Positions 53,225 through 63,798 of a stretch of 64,000 bases of DNA are shown here, one piece after another; position 1 is the stretch's first letter; every line of letters starts with the position of its first letter. The stretch spans positions 434,001-498,000 of the forward strand of contig CAMBMM010000001.1 in assembly GCA_945868825.1 (NCBI GenBank). Reading direction: 5' to 3'. The stretch is from Sphingobacterium thalpophilum (lineage in GTDB: Bacteria; Bacteroidota; Bacteroidia; Sphingobacteriales; Sphingobacteriaceae). Under the pieces are notes generated by a model. It had not been told where the DNA came from, did no database searches, and saw only the letters and a program-made list of their open reading frames with translations. A program made the position numbers and the translations under genes.

Positions 53225-54364
53225 ATGCACTACGATATCATTTTACTAGGAGCTGGATGCTCTTCTATGCAATTACTGCATGCCATGTTGCGCACAAGTA
53301 ATGGAAAGAAGTTGCGTATACTAATTCTTGAGAAAGAACAAGATTTTCCTGAAAAATCATGGTGCTTTTGGTCTAAAAATGCTACAGAATACGATTCACT
53401 GGTATCTAAAAAATGGAATCAGATAGAGTTTTTTACAGCTAGTTACGCATTACATAAAGCCATAAATCCATATCAATACAAGTACATACATTCCCAAACG
53501 TTTTTTGATTTCCATGTAGATTTAATCCATAAATCGGGCAATGTAGATTTCTTTAGAGACGAAGTGTTAAGTGTTGACAGAAATGATCAGATTTTTACTG
53601 TAAAGACTCCTAAAACTACGTATACAGCCGCTAAAGTATACTCTAGTATGTATACGAAAAGTGAATTGCAGAAAAATGAACTTTTACTTTGGCAACATTT
53701 TTATGGTTTTTTTATCAAAACAGAAAAGCCGGTATTTAATAAAGATGTGTTTAGAATGATGGATTTTAGAATACCGCAAAGTGCTACAGGTAGTCATTTT
53801 ATTTATATTCTTCCCTTTTCAGAAACTGAAGCTTTAGTTGAATTTACTGCTTTCTCATCGGTAGAAAGTTATGCAGATACTGAATACAAAGACTATTTAT
53901 CTACCTATATCCAGACACACTTTCAGACGAATTATCAAATTAGCAGAATTGAGCGGGGTAAAATACCCATGACGAATGCTAAACCTAATACCGACAATTT
54001 AGATGGCATAATTCCAATTGGTGGTAGGGCAGGTGCCATTAAACCAAGTACCGGATACGCCTTTAATCGGATTAGGAAAAATACACAAGCACTTTTTTCG
54101 GATGATTTTGGAAGATTAGAGGCTCCTTTTTTTAACCAAAATAGATTCCAGCTTTACGATACACTATTACTTCAAATTATTAAAACTGATCCGCAAAAAA
54201 TAAACTTGGTTATGGAACAGTTGTTCCGAAAAAATAACCCGACTACGATATTGAAGTTTTTAGATGAAGAAACAACTATACTAGAAGACCTTAGCATTTT
54301 TTCACGCTTACCCATTCCATTATTTTTAAATCAATTAAAAAACTATGTAAAAAATCGGATATGA
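53225..54364 (+). CDS. crtY: Lycopene beta-cyclase (CrtY family)
   Basis: Cyclises lycopene to beta-carotene, the precursor of retinal. A 379-residue FAD-dependent protein: the dinucleotide-binding 'IILLGAGCSSMQLL' at the start, 'KSWCFWSKN', the 'LWQHFYGFFIKTEKPVF' segment, 'FRMMDFRIPQ', and 'IPIGGRAGAIKPSTGYAF' at about residue 265. The ATG at 53225 is taken; an upstream TTG at 53210 lies inside the terminator stem. It overlaps blh by ATGA. Other carotenoid genes (crtE, crtB, crtI) are not in the window. Confidence 0.93.
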   Translation: MHYDIILLGAGCSSMQLLHAMLRTSNGKKLRILILEKEQDFPEKSWCFWSKNATEYDSLVSKKWNQIEFFTASYALHKAINPYQYKYIHSQTFFDFHVDLIHKSGNVDFFRDEVLSVDRNDQIFTVKTPKTTYTAAKVYSSMYTKSELQKNELLLWQHFYGFFIKTEKPVFNKDVFRMMDFRIPQSATGSHFIYILPFSETEALVEFTAFSSVESYADTEYKDYLSTYIQTHFQTNYQISRIERGKIPMTNAKPNTDNLDGIIPIGGRAGAIKPSTGYAFNRIRKNTQALFSDDFGRLEAPFFNQNRFQLYDTLLLQIIKTDPQKINLVMEQLFRKNNPTTILKFLDEETTILEDLSIFSRLPIPLFLNQLKNYVKNRI

Positions 54365-55275
54365 GAACACGTATACTACTAATCGGTTTTTTATTGAGTA
54401 TTTGCTCTTCACTATTAAATTTTACGCCTTTACAACAAACTTATATGCTTTTTATTGGCGTAGCTATCATCGGTATTCCGCATGGCTCTATTGATCATTA
54501 TTTATACATGACTAACAATAAGCTTAGTGGATCATTTATACATTTCTTCAAATTTCTAATCCAATATATAGGCATAGGACTTATTTATGCAGCATTATGG
54601 TGGTTAAATCCTGTACTTGCGCTATTCATTTTTATTGGTATATCTGCTTTTCATTTTGGAGAATTAGATACCTTGAATTTCGATTTTAAAAATAAAAAAT
54701 ATGCCTATCTAGTAGCATTTACCTATGGTTTTTTGTTTCTATTAAATCTTTTGTTGTTTAATGGTAAAGATGTGTTGCCAATTATTAAATCATTTCCAGG
54801 TATTTCACTAACTAATACAGCATTGCTCCAATCCAGTGATTTATGGATACCCATCTTCCCCATAATATCGGTTATCATTTTCTTTGTTATTCTCCTTATT
54901 TCGCTCGAAAAAAGTGCATATTTTTCAAAAAAAACACTTACAAACCTGCTTTTTTTAGCCTTTTTGCAGGGCTTAATTTTTAGCATGCCATTAATTTTAG
55001 GCTTTGCCTTTTATTTTTGCGCTTGGCACGCTGTATTATCTTTTAATAGTATTTTAAAACATTTAGAGTGGCAAACTAAATCGCCATTATTTGTGTTGAA
55101 AAAACTGGTACCTACCAATTTGGCAGCTTGGTTATTTTTGGGCTCACTTATGTTTTACTTTAAGTCAGATTTAAATAGATTAACGGCCATTTTATTTCTA
55201 GGTATTGCAGTGTTAACCGCTCCTCATATTGGTGTGATAAGCAAGATGCTTCAATCACAGAAAATGAAGGTCTAA
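54361..55275 (+). CDS. blh: Beta-carotene 15,15'-dioxygenase (Brp/Blh family)
   Basis: Cleaves beta-carotene into two retinal molecules. A 304-residue membrane protein with about eight to ten spans and the iron-ligand histidines of the family: His41 in 'GIPHGSIDHYL', His98 in 'SAFHFGELD', His223 in 'FCAWHAVLSF' and His289 in 'LTAPHIGVI'. It is translationally coupled to crtY by an ATGA overlap. Together with the upstream opsin this gives the proteorhodopsin-retinal module. Confidence 0.93.
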   Translation: MRTRILLIGFLLSICSSLLNFTPLQQTYMLFIGVAIIGIPHGSIDHYLYMTNNKLSGSFIHFFKFLIQYIGIGLIYAALWWLNPVLALFIFIGISAFHFGELDTLNFDFKNKKYAYLVAFTYGFLFLLNLLLFNGKDVLPIIKSFPGISLTNTALLQSSDLWIPIFPIISVIIFFVILLISLEKSAYFSKKTLTNLLFLAFLQGLIFSMPLILGFAFYFCAWHAVLSFNSILKHLEWQTKSPLFVLKKLVPTNLAAWLFLGSLMFYFKSDLNRLTAILFLGIAVLTAPHIGVISKMLQSQKMKV

Positions 55276-55376
55276 TTCCATATAGTTTTACGGTATTTTA
55301 ACACAAAATTAACAAGCAAGGGAATTGATTTTCTTACCTTAGTACTTTAAAAATCCCCATTGCTATACATTAATTT

Positions 55377-56225
55377 ATGCCCTTAAAACTCTATTTATTA
55401 GTAGGTTTAGCCTATTCTTGTTTCTTTTGTACCGATATTCTTATTCGGAAATATAGTGTAAATGCCAATTCGTTTTCATTTATTTTAAAACGTAGTGCTT
55501 ATACCGTTTTACTGTCATTTGCTTTATTGGTAGGTTCCTTAACCATCTTAACTCCACCTAGTGTGTTGGTGGCGCTACAAATTATTGGCATCTCTATCAT
55601 TTGCGGTATGGGTTTGTGGCTCTTTATTTTAGCTAACAGACATATCAGCTTTCCCAACGTAATAGTAATTAATTTATTTGGCTTATTGGTGCAACAATTA
55701 GCAGCCAGGTTTATTTTAGGCGAACATTTTAGTCCATATTTCTATCCAAGTTTGGCCATTTGTGTGCTAGGTTTGTTGGTACAAGCCTCGGTTCCTAAAT
55801 TACAAAAGGGACTCGTTTTGGCTTTATTGAGCATAACCTGTTGGTCTTTCGGGTATTCTCTTTTATCCATTCCGCTTAAATACACCGCCGTTACTTGGAG
55901 TGCTTTTATAATGGAGAGTACCATTTTATTTTCTGCTTGGCTTTTTTATAAATTAACTAGAAAAGATGCTGATCAAAAGATTGAAAAACCACCTATAAAG
56001 CCCCTTAATTTTATCATTATTGCGGTGCTTACCACCATGGGTAGTTTGTTAATTAAGCAATCGTATAAAGAGTTTCAAGTAGGAGAAATTAGCTTACTTT
56101 ACTTATTTCTTTTCCCATTTTCCTTGCTGGTGAGCAAATGGTATTTTAAAGAAGAAATAAGTAAACGAGAATGGCTAGGCACCTGTATTATTTTTATCGG
56201 GATAGCCTTATTTGTAATTAGGTAA
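55377..56225 (+). CDS. EamA/DMT family transporter
   Basis: A 282-residue inner-membrane protein with about ten membrane spans, two EamA halves, and the closing 'WYFKEEISKREWLGTCIIFIGI' typical of the family. Substrate unknown. It lies 101 bases after blh on the same strand, so it may have its own promoter. It is different in sequence from the DMT protein at 39735. Confidence 0.88.
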   Translation: MPLKLYLLVGLAYSCFFCTDILIRKYSVNANSFSFILKRSAYTVLLSFALLVGSLTILTPPSVLVALQIIGISIICGMGLWLFILANRHISFPNVIVINLFGLLVQQLAARFILGEHFSPYFYPSLAICVLGLLVQASVPKLQKGLVLALLSITCWSFGYSLLSIPLKYTAVTWSAFIMESTILFSAWLFYKLTRKDADQKIEKPPIKPLNFIIIAVLTTMGSLLIKQSYKEFQVGEISLLYLFLFPFSLLVSKWYFKEEISKREWLGTCIIFIGIALFVIR

Positions 56226-56266
56226 GTTCTATTCAATACGCTATACTTGAATAAGATTTATTATTT

Positions 56267-57466
56267 ATGCCTAGGCCGGTATACCTTTCAAGTTTTCAAT
56301 TAGATTATTTGCGTGTTCAATTACAGCATGTTTCTGGCATTACAATTTCCGATGCCAGGGGTTGTAAATCATTGGTAGAATATCTAGAAAAAAAGCACAA
56401 GGTATTTATTAGTGAGAGTACCTTAAAAAGGCTATTTGGTCTAATTTCCTCCAACAAATCCGCTTCTTTATATACCCTTAATTTAATAGCTGATGTATTG
56501 GGTTCTAAAAATTGGAAAAAACTGATAGAGCGTTTAGAACATACCAGTTTTGAAGAAATAAACCACGTCTTATTAAATCAATTTTTACCCGATCAAGGGT
56601 TGGTACCCACTTCCTTTTTAAATTCCCCCGAACTAAAATTAAATTCCTGGTCTGAAGCCTATCAATTGTATATTTATTCCTCCAATTTAATACTAAGCCA
56701 AAATTGGGAGGCCATGCATGAACTGTTTGATTGTGCTGTACATTCTGAAGATTTACAACAGTTTGATTACCTCATATTTGCTTTTCAGCCCTTTTGTTTG
56801 CATGCTTTCCGGGGCGACCAAGCATTAATAGATTTTATTGATGTAAAACTTAAAACCTCTGAAATTGCTCAAATTTTTGTACTTACTGGGCAGGTGTTTG
56901 ATGCAAAATTAACTGATTATTATGGTATATGGATTGATACCTTGTCGCAAGATATTCCCGAAAAATTGTATCCTTTCATTAAACTCATGCAATGCCAAAA
57001 GCAGTTTATGAATGAGAAAAAATCGGCTGCTCAGCACACACTTACTGAAGTGATAAAATACAGTGAAACCAAAGCACTGCACCCCATATTAAAGGGTAGA
57101 GTAGCAGCTTGGAGTTATATTTTAAATCACAACGAAGACTATTTAAACAGGGTTTTGGCCAAGTATAGTGATGAATTGTCGCAGATAGAAATTTTGCAAT
57201 TTGCCAGCCGTTTGGTTTGGCAATATGCAGATGCTGAAAAAGTATTCAAGCAATTTGATAATTTATCGCACACGGAAACTAATTTAACCAATACCTTTTA
57301 CCAAAAAGGACGCTTAGATTGCTATAAATTAGCTCATGCCTATAATCTTAAACTTCAAAAATCTACCCACTATAAAGAAGTTTTAAAAGAAGTAAACCCA
57401 CATTACTTTCATCTTTCCGATTTAGCTTGGCTGCAAGGCCAATACCAGATGATGAGGATTAGTTAA
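56267..57466 (+). CDS. Unknown protein with HTH-like N-terminus and helical repeats
   Basis: A 399-residue soluble protein that I cannot name. Residues of about 20-90 ('ISESTLKRLFGLISSNKSAS', then 'YTLNLIADVLGSKNWKKL') look like the HTH-like N-terminal domain shared by many uncharacterised Bacteroidota proteins. The rest is helical and Leu-rich with TPR-like spacing, but no clear consensus repeat. This suggests a regulator or scaffold with a sensing tail. It is 41 bases downstream of the DMT gene and next to the proteorhodopsin module, so a link with either is possible but not shown. Confidence 0.75.
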   Translation: MPRPVYLSSFQLDYLRVQLQHVSGITISDARGCKSLVEYLEKKHKVFISESTLKRLFGLISSNKSASLYTLNLIADVLGSKNWKKLIERLEHTSFEEINHVLLNQFLPDQGLVPTSFLNSPELKLNSWSEAYQLYIYSSNLILSQNWEAMHELFDCAVHSEDLQQFDYLIFAFQPFCLHAFRGDQALIDFIDVKLKTSEIAQIFVLTGQVFDAKLTDYYGIWIDTLSQDIPEKLYPFIKLMQCQKQFMNEKKSAAQHTLTEVIKYSETKALHPILKGRVAAWSYILNHNEDYLNRVLAKYSDELSQIEILQFASRLVWQYADAEKVFKQFDNLSHTETNLTNTFYQKGRLDCYKLAHAYNLKLQKSTHYKEVLKEVNPHYFHLSDLAWLQGQYQMMRIS

Positions 57467-57527
57467 TTAAAAACGATTATATATGTCCTATAATTAATAT
57501 TATGTTAAATAGTATTTTTGGATAAAA

Positions 57528-57561
57528 GAAAAACTAAACCTAATATAGATTGGGGTTTTTC
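57528..57561. terminator. Weak hairpin between convergent genes
   Basis: GAAAAAC (57528-57534) pairs with GTTTTTC (57555-57561) around a 20-base loop. It lies between two convergent genes and could stop transcription from both sides, but the loop is large. Confidence 0.35.
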
Positions 57562-57579
57562 TGTGGTAAAGTATATACC

Positions 57580-58755
57580 CTATTGCAAAGCATTAATTTG
57601 TTTAGTTAACTCGGCTACTTTAGCAGCGTTCTTTTTAATTACGTAATAGGTTTTTAAATTTTGCAAAGCATTCAAAGATTTCGGATCTATTTGTACTGCT
57701 TTATCTAAATACGGAAAAGAACGATCAAATTCTGATTGCGCAGCCTTCAAAGCAGTATCGTATTCTTTTTGCTTATTTGCTGGCAAGGTATTGGCTTTAT
57801 TGTACAAATCAATACCGTTGTTTAAAATGCCACTTCCTAGGTTCAAGGTAGCATCAAAATAGTTTGCATCCAGTTCTATTGCTTTTTTGTAAGCATCTTC
57901 TGCCTTTTTGTATTCTTTTAAGGCATCGTAAGCAATACCTAAATAAAAATGCTCCAGTTTATTTTTAGGGTCTAATGCAATTTGTGCTAATATTCTTTCA
58001 ATTATTTGTTTTTGTTTACCACTCATCAAGCTCAATTCTATTTCTTGTGTAGCTAAAGCCTGATCGTTAAATTTAGTGGCATAGGTACTAGCTATAGCAA
58101 TTGCGTTCACTGTGTCCTTCTCTAAGGCATATAATTTAGATAAATCTAGGGCAATGAGTTTGTTAGCAGAATACTCAAGTTTTACCAACTCTCCATATTT
58201 CTTTATGGCTGCTTTATAATTTTGTGCATTAATAGCCGATAAACCGGCATAATAGGTTAAGGTCGTATCGCTTGGTTTGTAAATCAACGATTTTTCAAAG
58301 GCCTCATAGGCTTGGCTAAATTTCTGCGTTTGGAAAGCACGTACGCCTATATTCAATTCAAACTGAGCAAATAAATTGTTTGTACGTTCAATATTTCCAG
58401 CATTTTGTGCCGCTGCACCTAAATCAATCGCTTTCTTTAAGTCTTCTTTTGCAGTAGCTAAGGTTTGCTCGGCACTTAAACTAACGGTATCTAATAAAGC
58501 CAGTTCAGCATAAATCATGGCTTTATACATCCATGTTGAAGCATCTACAGCTGTTTTCTCGTTTACAGCGGCTTTGTCAATAGAAGCTTTAGCTACAGTA
58601 ATGCTGGGCATAGCCAATACTAGAGAGCCAGCATCTTTTAGCGTAATAAATTTCTCATAACTGGTTTTTGCAGCATTCAACTCCCCTTTTTGTGCAGAGG
58701 CACTGTACGCACAGCCCAACAAAGCAAAGGCGAATACAAGTGATTTCATTTTCAT
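57580..58755 (-). CDS. Exported TPR-repeat protein
   Basis: A 391-residue protein with a signal peptide (residues 1-21, ending 'CAYSASA') and several TPR units, the clearest in 'FYLGIAYDALKEYKKAEDAY' with 'AIELDANYFDATLNLG' behind it. The spacing fits four to six repeats. It is probably periplasmic and binds other proteins. gyrA lies 28 bases upstream on the same strand; the TPR gene could be co-transcribed. Function unknown. Confidence 0.88.
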   Translation of the reverse strand: MKMKSLVFAFALLGCAYSASAQKGELNAAKTSYEKFITLKDAGSLVLAMPSITVAKASIDKAAVNEKTAVDASTWMYKAMIYAELALLDTVSLSAEQTLATAKEDLKKAIDLGAAAQNAGNIERTNNLFAQFELNIGVRAFQTQKFSQAYEAFEKSLIYKPSDTTLTYYAGLSAINAQNYKAAIKKYGELVKLEYSANKLIALDLSKLYALEKDTVNAIAIASTYATKFNDQALATQEIELSLMSGKQKQIIERILAQIALDPKNKLEHFYLGIAYDALKEYKKAEDAYKKAIELDANYFDATLNLGSGILNNGIDLYNKANTLPANKQKEYDTALKAAQSEFDRSFPYLDKAVQIDPKSLNALQNLKTYYVIKKNAAKVAELTKQINALQ

Positions 58756-58783
58756 AATTTTAATTTATTGGTTAATACTCGTT

Positions 58784-61366
58784 TTATTCTGGATTTTCTT
58801 CAGTAGGCTCCACTCCTGTTTCTGGCGTCTTTACATCGGGTGTTTCCTCTGTAACGGTGCCATCAACAGCAATCGTATCCTCTAGGTCGCTTTCATCTTC
58901 GTGGGCAACTTTGGCAATAGAAGCAATTTCATCTTCGCCTTTAAAAGTAATTAAGCGCACGCCTTGCGTAGCTCTGCCCATTACTCGTAAATCGGCTACG
59001 CCAATACGAATCACAATACCCGATTTATTGATAATCATTAAATCATCGGTATCGATTACATCTTTAATGGCAACCAATTCACCGGTTTTTTCCGTAATAT
59101 TAATGGTTTTAACCCCTTTACCACCACGGTTAGTTACCCGATAATCTTCAATATCGGTACGTTTTCCGTATCCTTTCTCAGAAACTACCAAAACGGTTAC
59201 TTCCGGATTGTTTACGGTAATCATACCAATTACTTCATCTTTAGCATGTGCCAAGGTTACACCACGTACTCCTGTTGCCGTACGGCCCATTGGGCGAACC
59301 GTAGATTCGTTAAAGCGAATGGCTCTGCCGGAGCGTAACGCCATTAACACTTCACTTTGGCCATTGGTTAAGCAAGCTTCTAACAATTGGTCGCCCTCAT
59401 TAATATTAATGGCGTTAATACCGTTGGCACGAGGACGTGAGTAGGCTGCTAACGACGTTTTCTTAATGGTACCTTTCTTGGTACACATAATAATAAAGTT
59501 GTTTTCTAAGTACTCTTGGTCTTTAAGGTTAATTACTTTAATAAAGGCCTTTATTTTCTCCTCTTTCGGAATATTGATGATGTTCTGAATTGCTCTTCCT
59601 TTAGAAGTTCGTGTGCCTTCTGGAATTTCAAATGCACGCAACCAGAAACAACGTCCAGCTTCGGTAAAGAACAACATATAGTTATGTGCCGATGCCGTAA
59701 TGATATGCTCAATAAAGTCTTCGTCTCTCGATTGAGAACCCATGGAGCCTTTTCCGCCTCTACCCTGAATGCGGTAATCGGTTAATGGCGTACGTTTAAT
59801 ATAGCCTTCGTGCGAAATGGTAATAACCACTTCTTCGTCGGCAATAAAGTCTTCCATGCGCATATCTTCTGCAGAATGCACAATTACCGAACGACGCTCA
59901 TCACCATATTTCTCTCTAATTTCTATCAATTCGTCTTTGATGATTCGCATACGCATATCCTCATCGGCCAAAATAGATTTTAAGAATTCAATGGTTTTCA
60001 TCAACTCCGCAAACTCTTCTTTAATTTTATCACGCTCTAGTCCGGTTAAACGGCGAAGCGTCATATCCAAGATTGCTCTCGATTGAATGTCAGAAAGGTC
60101 GAATTTCTCCATTAAGCCCGTACGAGCATCTTCTGGAGTATCCGAATTGCGAATCAATTTAATTACTTCGTCTAAATGATCTAAGGCAATTAATAAACCC
60201 TCTAAAATGTGGGCACGCTTTTCGGCTTCAGCTAATTCAAATTTGGTTCTGCGTACTACAACTTCGTGGCGGTGTTCCACAAAGTATTTGATCATGTCTT
60301 TCAGGTTTAATAACTGCGGACGGCCCTTTACCAAGGCAATGTTATTTACTGAAAATGAGGTTTGTAGGGCAGTGTATTTAAATAAGTTATTTAATACTAT
60401 AGAAGAATTGGCATCACGTTTAATTTCGTACACAATACGCATACCCTCTCTATCCGATTCATCCCGAATTTCAGAGATACCTTCAATTTTTTTCTCGTTT
60501 ACCAATTCGGCAGTACGCTCAATCATATTGGCCTTATTTACCTGATAGGGTATTTCGGTTACAATAATGCGTTCTCTGTCGTTTCCGTAGGTTTCAATCT
60601 CGGCTTTAGCACGCATCATAATACGGCCTCTACCGGTTTCGAAAGCCTCTTGCACGCCGGCATAGCCGTAAATTATACCTCCTGTTGGGAAATCGGGGGC
60701 TTTAACGTATTGCATTAGGCCAGAAACCTCAATGTTATTATCGTCTATATAAGCAGTAATGGCGTTAATAACCTCGGTAAGGTTGTGTGGGGCCATATTG
60801 GTGGCCATACCCACGGCAATACCCGAAGCACCGTTAACTAATAAATTAGGGATTTTGGTTGGTAAAACGGTTGGTTCTTCTAAGGAATCATCGAAGTTTA
60901 ATTGATAATCAATGGTGTCTTTATTGATATCATTTAACATTTCTTCGGCAATTTTCTTTAATCTAGCCTCAGTATAACGCATAGCAGCCGGGCTATCTCC
61001 ATCAATAGAGCCAAAGTTTCCTTGGCCATCTACCATGGGGTAACGTAAGCTCCAATCTTGGGCCATACGCACCATGGTGTCGTAAACCGATGAATCGCCG
61101 TGTGGGTGATACTTACCCAATACATCACCGACAATACGGGCAGATTTTTTATAAGGCTTGGTACTCGTTACGCCTAAATCGAGCATACCATACAATACCC
61201 GGCGGTGTACAGGTTTTAAGCCATCGCGTACATCGGGCAAAGCACGGGAAACAATTACCGACATCGAATAATCGATGTAGGCAGATTTCATTTCCTCTTC
61301 AATATTGATTGGGATTATTCTGTCGTTTTTAGGTTCCAAATTTCCTTTTTCTGTTTCTTCAGCCAT
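58784..61366 (-). CDS. gyrA: DNA gyrase subunit A
   Basis: The breakage-reunion subunit of gyrase. At 860 residues it carries the catalytic Tyr131 in '[10 protein letters not shown]', the quinolone-pocket residues Ser92 and Asp96 in '[12 protein letters not shown]' (the susceptible type), and the GyrA box 'QGRGGKG' in the C-terminal wrapping domain, which separates it from ParC. Six beta-pinwheel blades and an acidic tail ('EESDLED...' type) follow. The GyrB partner is not in the window. Confidence 0.96.
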   Translation of the reverse strand: MAEETEKGNLEPKNDRIIPINIEEEMKSAYIDYSMSVIVSRALPDVRDGLKPVHRRVLYGMLDLGVTSTKPYKKSARIVGDVLGKYHPHGDSSVYDTMVRMAQDWSLRYPMVDGQGNFGSIDGDSPAAMRYTEARLKKIAEEMLNDINKDTIDYQLNFDDSLEEPTVLPTKIPNLLVNGASGIAVGMATNMAPHNLTEVINAITAYIDDNNIEVSGLMQYVKAPDFPTGGIIYGYAGVQEAFETGRGRIMMRAKAEIETYGNDRERIIVTEIPYQVNKANMIERTAELVNEKKIEGISEIRDESDREGMRIVYEIKRDANSSIVLNNLFKYTALQTSFSVNNIALVKGRPQLLNLKDMIKYFVEHRHEVVVRRTKFELAEAEKRAHILEGLLIALDHLDEVIKLIRNSDTPEDARTGLMEKFDLSDIQSRAILDMTLRRLTGLERDKIKEEFAELMKTIEFLKSILADEDMRMRIIKDELIEIREKYGDERRSVIVHSAEDMRMEDFIADEEVVITISHEGYIKRTPLTDYRIQGRGGKGSMGSQSRDEDFIEHIITASAHNYMLFFTEAGRCFWLRAFEIPEGTRTSKGRAIQNIINIPKEEKIKAFIKVINLKDQEYLENNFIIMCTKKGTIKKTSLAAYSRPRANGINAININEGDQLLEACLTNGQSEVLMALRSGRAIRFNESTVRPMGRTATGVRGVTLAHAKDEVIGMITVNNPEVTVLVVSEKGYGKRTDIEDYRVTNRGGKGVKTINITEKTGELVAIKDVIDTDDLMIINKSGIVIRIGVADLRVMGRATQGVRLITFKGEDEIASIAKVAHEDESDLEDTIAVDGTVTEETPDVKTPETGVEPTEENPE

Positions 61367-61506
61367 AGCGTTTGGTAATCTTGCTAATTTTTAGTTTTTC
61401 TTGTTAAAATATGCGTAAAGCATACGCGAATATACGTATTTGGGAAACGTAAATAAGCTAGTGTGGAAAAGTTTTGCGATTACTAAAAAAGGGCTTTATC
61501 GGGCCT

Positions 61507-62409
61507 TTAAACCCAGTTTATATCCTTCTTCAAGAGCGATAAGGTTTCGGCCTCTAAACTTCCCTCGGTTGGTACGAAATTATATACCCAATTTGCTTGC
61601 GGTGGCAGGCTCATTAAGATTGATTCGATACGGCCATTGGTTTCTAGACCGAACTTTGTTCCGGCGTCGTATACGAGGTTAAATTCGGCATAGCGGCTAC
61701 GACGTTGGTATTGCCATTCTTTTTGTTCTTGGGTAAAGGCTTTGCTGCGGTTACGAGCAATAAGCTCGGTATAGATAGGTAAAAAACTACGCCCAAGGGC
61801 TTTGGAGAATTCGAAAATTTCATCCCAATCAATGTTTGCGGTCTTAGGACTTAGGCGATCGTAGAAGATACCGCCAATGCCACGGGTTTCTTCGCGGTGT
61901 TTGATGTAGAAGTAGTTATCGGCCCAGGTTTTAAATTCTTGGTAAAACGTTTTATTGTAGCTATCGCAAACTTGTTTTAAACCTTGGTGGAAGAATTTGG
62001 CATCTTCGGAAATGATATAATGTGGGGTTAAATCGATGCCGCCACCAAACCAACGAACTTCTTCGGAGAGTTCGAAATAGCGTATATTCATATGAATAAT
62101 AGGCACCCAAGGATGGTTAGGATGAATCACTATAGAAATTCCGGTAGCAAAAAAGTCCTTTTCGCTTACGCCAAAGGCTTTTTTAATGGGTTCGGGTAAT
62201 TTACCATATACCGCCGAGAAATTAACGCCTCCTTTCTCAATAATGGCTCCATGTTGTAGTATTCGGGTTCGACCCCCTCCTCCACCTTCACGTTCCCAAA
62301 TCTCTTCTTCAAATTTTCCTAAACCATCGGCCAATTCTAAACCGGCGCAAATTTCATCTTGAATAGTTTGGTAAGCTGCTGCTATTTCTTCAGGTGTAGG
62401 CATATCCAA
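61507..62409 (-). CDS. hemF: Oxygen-dependent coproporphyrinogen III oxidase
   Basis: Oxidative decarboxylation of coproporphyrinogen III in heme synthesis, needing O2. The 300 residues contain 'RVLQHGAIIEKGGVNFSAVYG'-like sequence, 'VRWFGGGIDLTPHY', and 'RGIGGIFYDRLSP', the family signatures. Oxygen dependence fits an aerobic life style. It stands alone between gyrA and the MFS gene. A box CATTTTTG ends three bases before its ATG, a one-base variant of the leaderless promoter type. Confidence 0.96.
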   Translation of the reverse strand: MDMPTPEEIAAAYQTIQDEICAGLELADGLGKFEEEIWEREGGGGGRTRILQHGAIIEKGGVNFSAVYGKLPEPIKKAFGVSEKDFFATGISIVIHPNHPWVPIIHMNIRYFELSEEVRWFGGGIDLTPHYIISEDAKFFHQGLKQVCDSYNKTFYQEFKTWADNYFYIKHREETRGIGGIFYDRLSPKTANIDWDEIFEFSKALGRSFLPIYTELIARNRSKAFTQEQKEWQYQRRSRYAEFNLVYDAGTKFGLETNGRIESILMSLPPQANWVYNFVPTEGSLEAETLSLLKKDINWV

Positions 62410-62469
62410 AAATGAGATTTTTAAATGAATTTTGAGGAATGGTATTGATAATTAGACAAAAAAAATGTG

Positions 62470-63711
62470 CTAGAGCACTGTTTCTCCAGATTCTTCTAAA
62501 TAATCGAGTTCTTTACCAAAAGTTTCTTCTAGATGCCATAAGGCCCAATACGCTATGCATACGGTACCTGTACCCACTATGATAGCAGCATTTACTAAAC
62601 CATAATGTGCTTTTAGGCTAGTAAAAGCCAGGGTAACCAAAATGAGAGAACCTCGTACCATGTTGGGCACAGTGGTAGTTACGGTAGCTCGTAAATTGGT
62701 GCCAAATTGTTCTGCTGCCATAGTAACAAAAACAACCCAATAACCTGTAGCTAAGCCAAAATAAACACATAAAATATAAAACTGAGTAGCGCTTAAGCCG
62801 CTAGAGTTTAAAAAGAATAAAATTCCAGCAAAGGTGAAACTTAAAAAGATGAACACAATTTTCTTCCGGGTTTTGAACAGTTGGCTAAGGCTGCCACTTA
62901 AAAAATCGCCAAAGGCAATACCAATATAGGTAAACATAATTCCTTTGCCGGGCTCAATGGTTCCGATAATGCCTAATGGTTTGGCAAAATCGGGGGCAAT
63001 ACCCACTAAAATACCAACTACGAACCAAACCGGAACGGCAATAAGAATACTATAAATGTATTTTTTCATTCTAGTTTTTGAGGAAAAAAGCATCCTTAAA
63101 TCACCTTTTTTTACAGATTTGTTTTTCATATTGGCAAACATTCCCGATTCAAATACCCCGATTCGGAGTAAGAGCAATAACATTCCTAAGCCCCCACCTA
63201 CCAAGTACGCAATGCGCCAATTAAAAGTAGCACCCACAAAATAAGCTGCCACCGCACCAAACAAACCAATGCTGGCCACCAGCATGGTACCATATCCTCT
63301 ATTTTCTTTGCTCATGGTTTCGCTAATGAGCGTAATTCCAGCACCCAATTCACCGGCTAAGCCTATACCGGCTATAAACCGCAAGGCCGCATACCAACTT
63401 ACATCTTGTACCAAGCCGTTGGCAATATTGGCTAAAGAATAAAGTAGAATTGAGCCGAAGAGTACATAGATACGCCCTTTTTTATCGCCTAATATTCCCC
63501 ATAATATACCACCGATAAGTAAACCAGCCATTTGCCAATTCATTAATTCTAAACCAATGGAAGTGAGTTTATCGGCGGGTACACCTAAATCTGTTAAACT
63601 TTTATTTTTAACAATCAAAAAGAGCAATAAATCATATATATCTACAAAATAACCCAATGCTGCGACCAAAATAAGTAAGGAAATAGATTTTGAGATTGGG
63701 CTATTTTTCAT
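62470..63711 (-). CDS. MFS transporter (sugar/organic-acid type)
   Basis: A 413-residue major facilitator with 12 membrane spans. The start 'MKNSPISKSISLLILVAALG' precedes span 1. 'GGILWGILGDKKGRIYVLFGS' is the family's cytoplasmic loop 2-3 motif (RxxDxxGR-like), and 'GIGLAGELGAGITLISETM' follows. Substrate unknown. The ATG at 63711 is chosen because the 24 upstream codons (from 63783) precede the hydrophobic start and overlap a promoter-like box. Confidence 0.9.
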   Translation of the reverse strand: MKNSPISKSISLLILVAALGYFVDIYDLLLFLIVKNKSLTDLGVPADKLTSIGLELMNWQMAGLLIGGILWGILGDKKGRIYVLFGSILLYSLANIANGLVQDVSWYAALRFIAGIGLAGELGAGITLISETMSKENRGYGTMLVASIGLFGAVAAYFVGATFNWRIAYLVGGGLGMLLLLLRIGVFESGMFANMKNKSVKKGDLRMLFSSKTRMKKYIYSILIAVPVWFVVGILVGIAPDFAKPLGIIGTIEPGKGIMFTYIGIAFGDFLSGSLSQLFKTRKKIVFIFLSFTFAGILFFLNSSGLSATQFYILCVYFGLATGYWVVFVTMAAEQFGTNLRATVTTTVPNMVRGSLILVTLAFTSLKAHYGLVNAAIIVGTGTVCIAYWALWHLEETFGKELDYLEESGETVL

Positions 63712-63715
63712 AATA

Positions 63716-63723
63716 CAAGTGTA
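63716..63723 (-). promoter_or_regulatory. Variant -7 box directly before the MFS gene
   Basis: TACACTTG on the minus strand, a one-base variant of TAnnTTTG, ends four bases before the ATG at 63711. The geometry matches the leaderless candidates. Confidence 0.35.
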
Positions 63724-63798
63724 AAATATTCTAAACAGTATAATATTTACATGCAAGTTATTAATTTTAGAATTCTTGCACACATTAGAATTGTAAAC

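Noticed and set aside
61412-61428. Inverted repeat GCGTA-N5-TACGC upstream of gyrA
   Set aside because: Short and AT-flanked, with no clear relation to a -7 box; I cannot separate it from chance.
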